DNA from: JAUMBM01 sp964441755
GTDB lineage: Bacteria; Bacteroidota; Bacteroidia; Chitinophagales; Saprospiraceae
DNA length: 64,000 nt
Direction of reading: 5' to 3'
Assembly (NCBI GenBank): GCA_964441755.1
Contig: CAYTVG010000002.1
Location: forward strand, 310,001 to 374,000
Shown here: positions 43,875-51,800 of the stretch, in pieces
How the letters are laid out: each line of letters starts with the position of its first letter
Position numbering within the stretch: the stretch's first letter is position 1
The notes under the pieces: generated by a model
Told to the model about the DNA's origin: nothing
Databases searched by the model: none
The model's input: only the letters and a program-made list of their open reading frames with translations
Position numbers and translations under genes: made by a program

Positions 43875-46154
43875 CTATTGGGGGGCAGAGAATGCGGCCT
43901 CATAATCGGCGGCGGCCGGATCTGCCAGCAGGTGGTCCACCGTTTTGAGGTGATTGTTGCGGAGCAGCCTGTCGGCCAGCTGCCAGGCGCCGCCTGCTTG
44001 CAGCAGGGACACACGCAGGGCGTCGAGGCGGCGCGAAAAATCATTGACCTGCCCAATCGCCGCTCCGCGCTCCCACATTTTCAGCCGGCAATAGTGGTTG
44101 AGTGTGCTGAAGTAGCTGTCCACAAAAGCTTGGTCAGAGGCTTGCTGCTGCCGGTAGTTGACGAGCAGCTGCTGTGTCTGCACCCTGCCCGTACGTCGGA
44201 TTTCCTCCGCCAGCTGCCGGCCGATGGGGTAGAGGGGGTCAGCCTGCAGGGTCTGACTTTCGTATTTGATGCCGGCATCGGTCATGACGGGTAGCAGCTT
44301 TTCGTTTTGTGAAAAATCTACCCGCTCCATGGTGCTGAGGGCGGCCTGCAGCCGGTCGGTCCGGTAAAGGGCGTAGGCGAGGTTGACGAGGGCCGGCTGG
44401 TAGTCGGGCGCCAGCGACACGGCTTTCTCCAGCACGGGCACGGCTTCGGCATACTTTTCCTGTGCCATGAGGATGCTGGCCCGGGTGTTGAGCACCCGGT
44501 GGCTGTTGGGCTGTATTCGCTCGGCTTCATCGGTTTTTTGCAGCGCCTGTTCGTACTGCTTCAACTGCTTGAGTGCATTGGCGCTGTGCCACGGTATGGG
44601 ATCTCCTATGGCGTCGATCGTAAAAAACAAGGACTCTGCGGCCAGCGACTGCTGCAGGGCGCGCTCAAAATGGCCGTTTTGTTCGAGCTGCAGGATGGCC
44701 TGCATGCGGGTATCCAGTTGTTGTTTTTGCCGGCTGGCCCAGGCGGCAAAAGCCAGCAGCAGGGCGAGGGCGAGGGCTGTGGGTATACGCGGAAGTTTTA
44801 CAGTGGCTTGCTGCTCCCGGGCTACGGAGACGCCCATAGCGGCATACAGCAGCAGCAGCAGGCTGTGTTCTGTTCTTTCGAGCGGAAAACTGAAGGCCAT
44901 GTCCACAGCAGCGGCCAGCAGGCCGCTGAGGAGGGTGATAGAGAGGAGCTGGCTGGTCGCTTGCTGTGACTGCCGCAGGCTGTCCAGCAGCGACAGCAGC
45001 ACAACGGCGCCCATGAGGAGGAACAGCAGCAGTCCGGTCAGCCCCGACTCGCTGGCCAGCCCGAGATAGCTGTTGTGCGGGTGCACGCGCAGGTGGTCAA
45101 TATTTTCAAAGCTTGGCGCGCCGCTGCCGCCATAGGCGGGGAAGGCTACACGCCAGTTGCCGGGCCCTACGCCCAGCAGGGGGGCATCCTGCGTCATGCG
45201 CCAGGTCTCTTTCCACACATACAGGCGCTCGTAGGCGTTTCGCGCTGCTTCATTGGCCGGCTCGGCCGAAGGCGAGAGCGACAGGCTGCTTAGGCTTGCC
45301 AGCCTGTCGCGCAGCGAGCGCGCCAGTGTGCTGTCCCGGCCGCCGGCCAGGGCCAGCGCGAAGGCAATGACTATGCCCGCCAAAGTGAGCATGAGCGCTT
45401 TTTTTAGCTGCAACTGCAGCGGCGCATCGAGTCGCCTGTAGCGAAGGGCGCTGAGGAGGCTGAAGCTCAGCAGCATGACGAAAAAGGCCAGCCAGGCGGA
45501 GCGGGTCTGCGACAGCATGAGGGCGTAGCTGCCCGTGAGCAGGCTCGTGGCGGCCGTAATCTTCCAGCCCCCGCTGGTCCGGAGGAAGGTGTACAGGGCC
45601 CAGGGCATGAGCAGTACAACCAGCGAGCCAAAGAGGTTGCGGTTGCCGCTGAATCCTGTGGGGGGGTGGATGCCCGGAATTTGCCAGGGGAGGATTTCGT
45701 AGTACTGGGCTATGCCGATGAGGCTCTGCAGGGCAAGGGTCAGCGTCAGCGCACGGGCGATGAGCAGCGGCTGCCCGGCCGGCTGCTGCAGCAGCTGCAG
45801 CAGGAGGAGGAGCAGGGCGAAATTCAGGCCGTAGCGTGCAACAAAAAAAACGCTCTCGGCTATGTTTTGCGCCTGCGTCGTGGCCAGTGCCTGCAGCAGC
45901 CAGAAGAGGAGGCCTGTCAGCGCCAACAGCGCTGCGGGCCTGCCCGGCAGGGTCCAGCTTTTTTGCCTGACAAAAAGCGTGGCAGCTGCTGCCAGCCCCG
46001 TCAGGGAGAGGGCCAGCATGCGCACGGATACGAAGGGCTCGCGGGCTTGCTGCTGGTAGATGAAAAGTGAGAAGAACAGCAGTAGCAGCAGCAGGATGCT
46101 GTTGAGGTCGAACCGATTGGCTGTTGTCGCTTGTTGTTTTTGTTTGCTTGCCAT
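43875..46154 (-). CDS. O-antigen ligase/polymerase (WaaL/Wzy family) with C-terminal TPR repeats
   Basis: 759 residues. The N-terminal two thirds (about 10-480) hold about 12 membrane helices, with the family loop GPGNWRVAFPAYG... and LRVHPHNSYLGLASESGL, containing the conserved His/Arg expected for undecaprenyl-PP-linked glycan transfer. The C-terminal third has TPR-like repeats (about 540-680; ANALKQLKQYEQALQKTDEA, NTRASILMAQEKYAEAVPVL). Members attach O-antigen to lipid A core or join glycan repeats. In Bacteroidota such enzymes also act in anionic-LPS synthesis that anchors T9SS cargo (knowledge of the family; not shown for this gene). Confidence 0.88.
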   Translation of the reverse strand: MASKQKQQATTANRFDLNSILLLLLLFFSLFIYQQQAREPFVSVRMLALSLTGLAAAATLFVRQKSWTLPGRPAALLALTGLLFWLLQALATTQAQNIAESVFFVARYGLNFALLLLLLQLLQQPAGQPLLIARALTLTLALQSLIGIAQYYEILPWQIPGIHPPTGFSGNRNLFGSLVVLLMPWALYTFLRTSGGWKITAATSLLTGSYALMLSQTRSAWLAFFVMLLSFSLLSALRYRRLDAPLQLQLKKALMLTLAGIVIAFALALAGGRDSTLARSLRDRLASLSSLSLSPSAEPANEAARNAYERLYVWKETWRMTQDAPLLGVGPGNWRVAFPAYGGSGAPSFENIDHLRVHPHNSYLGLASESGLTGLLLFLLMGAVVLLSLLDSLRQSQQATSQLLSITLLSGLLAAAVDMAFSFPLERTEHSLLLLLYAAMGVSVAREQQATVKLPRIPTALALALLLAFAAWASRQKQQLDTRMQAILQLEQNGHFERALQQSLAAESLFFTIDAIGDPIPWHSANALKQLKQYEQALQKTDEAERIQPNSHRVLNTRASILMAQEKYAEAVPVLEKAVSLAPDYQPALVNLAYALYRTDRLQAALSTMERVDFSQNEKLLPVMTDAGIKYESQTLQADPLYPIGRQLAEEIRRTGRVQTQQLLVNYRQQQASDQAFVDSYFSTLNHYCRLKMWERGAAIGQVNDFSRRLDALRVSLLQAGGAWQLADRLLRNNHLKTVDHLLADPAAADYEAAFSAPQ

Positions 46155-46167
46155 TGGCTTTTACTGA

Positions 46168-48273
46168 TTATCGCAAGAGTAGGTCGTATACAGCGGAGGA
46201 GGGCATGGCCGGACTGGCATCAGGGGGCTCGTCAAGACCTAAAAATGTCAGATAGCGTTGTATGACGACTTGCTCATCGTGTTGCGTGCATACGATATTG
46301 CGCCCTGCTGCTGCCATCGCCGCCCGCGCGGCGGCTGGCAACAGCAGCAATTTTTCCATCTTGTTACATAGGTCTGCAGGGGTATTTTTTTCGCATAGGT
46401 AGCCGTTGATGCCGTCGATGACAATCTCCCTGCAACCGACATTGTCGGTGGCTATGATCGGGCGGCCTACACTGGCGGCTTCCAGCAGTATGCGGGGTAC
46501 GCCTTCCCGGTAATAGGTGGGCAGCACGACTGCATCACAGGCTTGCAGCAGCGGGCTGATGTCTTCTTGTGGCCCCCGGTAGTGGATGAGGCCTTCCTGC
46601 ATCCAAGTCTGCAGCTGCTCTTCCCGAATGGCACCGGGCATGTCTTTTTCTATAAATCCTGCTACCCAAAAGGCGGTGCCGGGCTGCCGGCTGCGAAGCC
46701 GGCGGGCGGCTTCAATGAATTCGTACAGGCCTTTTTCCTGCATCAGCCGGCCGGCAAAGAGGAAGGTAAACGGGGGATCGTGCCGGGCTATGGGGGTTTC
46801 GGGTTTCCCTGGCGGCGGTTGATCCGATGCACGCTGGGGCAGGGGGTGCTTGTGATAGCGCCGGATGTCAACGCCTTCGCTGGGTAGCAGATCTGCCTGC
46901 CCGGAATTGATGAGCCGGTGCTGCAGAAAAAAACGCTGGTCTTCCTGATTGAGAAACCATACTTGCTCGGCCGACCGAAGGGCGTAGCGGAACAGTTGCT
47001 TTGCGAGCCGGGCTTTCCAGCCCGGATTGATAAACAGCCTGCCCAAACCGGTTACGACCGCCAGGCCTGCAATGGCACGGCTGCCGGCAGCTAGCTGTCC
47101 GTAAATGTTGGGCTTGATGGTGTAGGTGATGAGGTGGTCAATCTGATGCTCATCCAGTGTTTTTTTGAGCTGCCGCAGGTATGGCAGGTCAGCAAGCAGG
47201 TTGAGGCTGTATTTTTGCAGGTTCACGGGCACAAACTTGCAGCCGAGGGCCATCAGCCTGTGGCTGTACTCGTCTTCGGGGGCGATGATGGTGACTTCTA
47301 TGCCGCGCTCGAGCAGGCTGCGCAGGAGGCCGTACCGAAATTGGTACACACTCCAGCTGGTATTGGAAAGGATGGCCAGCCGGTAACAGCGGCTGGCAGC
47401 CGGCTTGGCCCTGACGGGCTTCGGCCGGACTAGCTTTTTGATGGCTATCCGCAGGCTCTGCGGGATGGCCGGGATGAGCCGCATCTTTAGCCGGCTGATT
47501 AGCTGCTGCAGCCGGTTGCTGGTCGCTGCGACCCGCTGGTAGCCGGTGACGCCATATTGGATGAGCAGCTTGTCTAAGGCGGTCCCGATGATGACCGTGT
47601 TTTTGTCAATGCCTCTGCTGCGCCACTCCTCGTTCATCCAGTGGAATGCGTACCATTCCCCGGCTAGGGTCGCTGCCTGGGTGGCATAATGGGCTACAAT
47701 CTCCCAACGGTCTGCATTGCTGAGGTCCCGGATATGGTCGCTCAGCCCGTGCCGCACAATCTGCTGGTTCAAAATGCGGATGGGCAGCAGCCAGTCGGTA
47801 TTGTCGGGCCCCAGCGTCTGCAGGGCTTGTTCATAACAGTCGCGCATCAGGGGGCTGCCCGGCGGGCATTTCATGAGGTTGCCCACAACAGCCAGCACGT
47901 CATGGGTGCGGAAGACATAGGGGGCTGCAAAGTCGAGCGGCCGAAGGCAGCAGATGTCCATGTCTGTCCACCAGCCGCCTTCTTCATACAGCAGCTTGTA
48001 CCGGAACAGGTCGGAAAAGCCGGCCAGACTGCCTTTCCCGTGGCCAAAGGCGTTGCCGTGCCGGTAACGGAATACAGCAGTCGCTGGTAGTATGCTGCTT
48101 GCGTCGCGCAGCACAACGCCCGCAGGCAGGGCTTGCGCAGGCGGCTCGTAGGTCCACAAATGGAATTCATGCCCGTGTGCCGTGAATGACTGAATACAAA
48201 GAAACTCAAGTGTACTGAGCCTTTCTCCTATCCAAAGTCCGTGTACCCGATGGTTGTTATTCAGCAGCATCAT
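46168..48273 (-). CDS. fused GT32-like and GT4-like glycosyltransferase, first gene of the glycan operon
   Basis: 701 residues carrying two complete glycosyltransferase halves. The first (about 1-250) is a DXD-sugar-binding GT32-like module (FSDLFRYKLLYEEGGWW, then DMD at 104-106; NGNAFGHGKGSLAG region). The second (about 290-690) is a GT4 two-Rossmann module: SNTSWSVYQFRYGLLRSLL, TYTIKPNIYGQL, FLFAGRLMQEKGLYEFIEA, and PTYYREGVPRILLEAAS with the catalytic ExxxxxxxE-like Glu pair. A fusion suggests that two consecutive sugars are added by one polypeptide. It starts the 11-gene run; the palindrome array lies upstream. Confidence 0.85.
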   Translation of the reverse strand: MMLLNNNHRVHGLWIGERLSTLEFLCIQSFTAHGHEFHLWTYEPPAQALPAGVVLRDASSILPATAVFRYRHGNAFGHGKGSLAGFSDLFRYKLLYEEGGWWTDMDICCLRPLDFAAPYVFRTHDVLAVVGNLMKCPPGSPLMRDCYEQALQTLGPDNTDWLLPIRILNQQIVRHGLSDHIRDLSNADRWEIVAHYATQAATLAGEWYAFHWMNEEWRSRGIDKNTVIIGTALDKLLIQYGVTGYQRVAATSNRLQQLISRLKMRLIPAIPQSLRIAIKKLVRPKPVRAKPAASRCYRLAILSNTSWSVYQFRYGLLRSLLERGIEVTIIAPEDEYSHRLMALGCKFVPVNLQKYSLNLLADLPYLRQLKKTLDEHQIDHLITYTIKPNIYGQLAAGSRAIAGLAVVTGLGRLFINPGWKARLAKQLFRYALRSAEQVWFLNQEDQRFFLQHRLINSGQADLLPSEGVDIRRYHKHPLPQRASDQPPPGKPETPIARHDPPFTFLFAGRLMQEKGLYEFIEAARRLRSRQPGTAFWVAGFIEKDMPGAIREEQLQTWMQEGLIHYRGPQEDISPLLQACDAVVLPTYYREGVPRILLEAASVGRPIIATDNVGCREIVIDGINGYLCEKNTPADLCNKMEKLLLLPAAARAAMAAAGRNIVCTQHDEQVVIQRYLTFLGLDEPPDASPAMPSSAVYDLLLR

Positions 48274-48362
48274 AACGCTTCTATCCAGCTATTGCCACTA
48301 TTTCTGCGAATCGACAATTGGCCTGTTTGATAACTAACTAGTTTTACCCGCAAAGGGCATTG
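48274..48362. other. upstream leader region of the glycan operon
   Basis: This is the 5' flank of the operon on the minus strand. No TAnnTTTG element is visible on that strand here or within the adjoining array. The operon promoter is therefore undefined or unusual. Confidence 0.4.
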
Positions 48363-48400
48363 CAACTTATCCTGATTTTTCCAAAAATCAAAATAAGTTG
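48363..48400. repeat. bipartite palindrome at the edge of the array
   Basis: CAACTTAT-cc-TGATTTTT-cc-AAAAATCA-aa-ATAAGTTG is a perfect two-part dyad (8+8 pairs) over 38 bases. Its inner part resembles the AT-palindrome of the 78-bp repeats, so it may be an older diverged copy or a terminator. Confidence 0.8.
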
Positions 48401-48416
48401 TCCCTTTTCGGGCTGG

Positions 48417-48802
48417 TTTTGGCGGCCTGAGCCGCAAAATCTCCCCCTCATTTTTTGATGTTTATTTTGGCGGCGCCAGCCGCCAAAATATTCCCATCGT
48501 TTTTTGATTTTTGAAAAAAATCAAAAAACACTTCTCAGTCTTATTTTGGCGGCATCAGCCGCAAAATACCCTCCTCGTTTTTTGATTTTTGAAAAAAATC
48601 AAAAAACACCTTTCAGTCTTATTTTGGCGGCATCAGCCGCAAAATCCCCCCCTCGTTTTTTGATTTTTGAAAAAAATCAAAAAACACCTTTCAGTTTTAT
48701 TTTGGCGGCATCAGCCGCAAAATACCCTCCTCGTTTTTTGATTTTTGAAAAAAATCAAAAAACAAATATTAACTTATTTTGGCGGCGTCAGCCGCCAAAA
48801 TA
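48417..48802. repeat. tandem array of alternating GC-core and AT-palindrome hairpins, 78-bp period
   Basis: Six hairpins of the type TATTTTGGCGGC-N4-GCCGC(C)AAAATA occur at 48417-48440, 48463-48490, 48542-48568, 48620-48646, 48698-48724 and 48775-48802. Four copies of a second palindrome (TTTTTTGATTTTT paired with AAAAATCAAAAAA) alternate with them at 48500, 48578, 48656 and 48734, at an exact 78-base period. Units are nearly identical, so the array is recent or homogenised. It lies between the stop of the giant gene (48815) and the start of the glycan operon (48273). Its last hairpin begins 13 bases after the upstream stop and could serve as terminator. Confidence 0.95.
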
Positions 48803-48814
48803 AACCCCACCTCT

Positions 48815-51800
48815 CTATTTTACTACAACCCGCACCGCGTGCACCCGCACACCTACCCGCAACACCAGCGAATACACCCCCGGCGCCACCCCCCGCAGCG
48901 CCACCTCCTGCACCTCCTGCGCGGTCAGCACCTGCAGCCGCGCCACCTCCTGCCCGAGCATATTCAAAAGCTGCGCACTACCTCCCTCCCAATCAGGACC
49001 AACGCGTACGTTAATACGCCCACTGGCCGGATTAGGAAACACCTCAGGCTGCACAATTTCCTGCGCCTGATGGGCAGCATACCCACCCCCCTGCAGGAAA
49101 ATAGCATTGACAACGGAAGCGTCCGTAAAGACCGCAACCGCAGGGTCACCGGTAGTGCTTTCCGTATAAAAACTGGCAGTAAGGCATTGCGGCAGGCTCA
49201 GGTTCTGGTAAAAAACGTTCTGCCAGTTGACGCCGTTGGGGGATGCGTAGCCGTAAAAGTCATCGCCGATGCGCTCAAGCCTGAGCCAGCTGTGGTTGGG
49301 GACATTGAAGATCTGCGAAAACAACTGCCCGTTGGCAACCGAGCGCATCTCACGCCGCACAAATCCCAAAAGATTGGTGCGCAGGGCAATCTTGCGCGCA
49401 CGCGGCTGGTTAGATTCGCGCAGCTGCACACCAGCCCATCCTTCAGACACCGACTGTATGCGGGCAGTTATCTGCCCGTCACCACACAACTGCAGGCCTG
49501 CAGTGAAAAGCGCATCCACGCCTCCGCCAACGAATCCCGTGGATTCAATAACCAGCCTTCCCTGACAGTTGAAGTAGTCCGCATCGCCCTGCGCCTGCCC
49601 GATGGCCGCAGCCGTCCAGCCCGGCAGGAGGCCTGCTCCTTCAGTGATGGTGATGGCAGCAGTGCAGGAGTCTGCAAGGCCCGCAGGATCGGTGACAACC
49701 AGGGTTAGGCTGGCCTGCCCGATATCGCTGCAGTCAAAAGTGGGCGACTGCAGGATGCGGCTGTTGAGGATGGCGCAGTTGTCCGAAGACCCCGCGTCTA
49801 TGTCTGTCACGCTGACAGTCGCCAGCCCAAAGGGGTTGAGCACGGCAGTGATGTTGCGGCAAAGGGCATTGGGCGGGGTGGTATCAGTGACCCTGAGGAG
49901 GTAGGTCTGCTGCCGGGTGTTGCCGTCAGCATCGGTGGCGGTGACGCTGATGCTGTGCGCCCCCACCGGGGCATTGATGATGAGTAGAAAGTCGTTCTGC
50001 ACAGGCAGGAGTGTCAGGCTTCCCTGCGGACTGCTGCCCAGCGGGCTGATACTGGCCTGGGGCACACCGACAGCGCAGTTGTCGGCCAGCGTGATAAGCC
50101 AGTTGGCAGAGGCGGTACAGCTTGTGCTGAGAGCGTCGTAGCGGACTGTATCGCCGGGCATGATGCTGATTCCTCCTTCGCGCTGCAGACTGATGCCGGG
50201 CGGCGTAGTGTCAGCACTCCGGAGGATGGCAAAAGAGTCAATGAGCAGCGGGAAGCAGCCCGGACTGTACAGACAGCTACCGGGCTGTGTGAGCTGTATG
50301 CGCAGCTGGTATCGCCCGGTATCCAGGGCTGCCACGCTGAGGGTATCAGGCAGCAGGGCATTGGCAGCAACGGGAATCGTACTGCCCGCCTGGTCAACGA
50401 GACTGACCTCAAACCGCCCCCCGCTGCACAGGGGGGTGAGCAGGGCAATGGTCATGCTGCCATCTGTAGCATCTCTGCAGGAGGGCTGCTGCAGACTGAT
50501 GACGCTGGCGTCAACTCCCGGCAGGCAGGGATTGTTGTCGTCGGGATCGACATCGGCAAAGAGTCCGTCGCCGTCAAAATCACAGCGGCCGTTGATCCTG
50601 TTGGGAATACAAGGGTTTGCAGGATCGGGATCGAGCAGGTCGCAGATGCCGTCCTGGTCTGCATCCGGCCCGATGCAGAAAGCAGCCAGCTCGGTATCGG
50701 TAAATGTTGCAGGGAAGTTGCAGTCGGTAGCAGCAAACTCCAACTGCAGGGCGCCTGTCCAGCTGCTGTCGCGCAGACTGAGGTCTACCTGTCCCGACAG
50801 CGGGTCAAGACTGACCCCCAAAGGCGAAAAGTCAATGCTGATGGGCGCATTGGGCGACCCAAGGACGTCATTGGCGCTGAAAGAGAAAGTCACCGGCGCA
50901 GTGAGCACCTGCCCGAGCTGGCTGCTGTACAGGCGAATGTGCATGTCAGCCGTCTGCGCTGTATGGTAGACCTGAAAGAAGAAAAAGGGCTTGCCGTCAG
51001 CCAGTTGGAGTGTTCCGAGCCCCCGCAGCTGTCCCGCGATGAAGACAGCCATCTGGTCGCCGGGACTGCCAAAGGTGAAGTAGGGGGTCAGGTTGGCAAC
51101 GGCAGCAATGCTCATGGTGTTGGGCAGCACAGCGGGCTGCGTCCAGCCGGGCGCCGCCGGCGGGGTCTGTGCAACCGGCAGGGGCGTTGCTGTGAAGGTC
51201 AGACAGTCACCGGTATAGTTGTCTTCAAAATCGCTGAGGGAAAAGCTGCTAAAAGCCTGCCCGGGCAGTATGTGCTGGTCGGGAATGTCGCTGAAAAGGG
51301 GCGGCAGATAGGCCGGCAGAACCTGCAGGCTGAGGCTTGCCGTATCGGCTTTGGCATTGGCAGAGATCTCAGTGACGACCACCGACAGGCTGGCACTACC
51401 CGTCCAGGCCGGATCGATGGGGCTGAGCTGCAGGCTGTTGCCGCTGAAGCTAGCCGTAAAATAGGGGTTGGGCAGGATCTCCCAACGTACAGGGTCAGCA
51501 TCCTGCTGCTGCAGGAAGGGCGTCAGGTCGAGCGGAGCTAAACTCATGCCCTGCATGCCTCGCTGCGCGGGCAGGAGGTCAAGTGCCGGCGGCAGGTCGC
51601 CATCCGTAAATACATCGATGAAAAAGGGCTGCTGCAGGGAGCCTGTAATGGTGAGCTGCTGGAAGGTGAAGGTGGTAGTCGCGTCATAGACGAGCTGGTG
51701 GTCGGCATGAAAAAGCCTGATGGTAAGCTCTGTGCCCGCCGGCTGGTTGTCGTAGAGGGTGAAAAAGTGAAACGTCTGTCCGTTGACGCTTACAGGGTTG

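Noticed and set aside
48417..48802. CRISPR array
   Set aside because: The repeats are contiguous palindromes with no unique spacers and no cas genes nearby.
48504..48803. Plus-strand reading frame encoding about four repeats of a 26-residue peptide
   Set aside because: 78 bases is a multiple of three, so the tandem repeat stays open by arithmetic. It has no ribosome site, no coding-type codon use, and sits inside a palindrome array.
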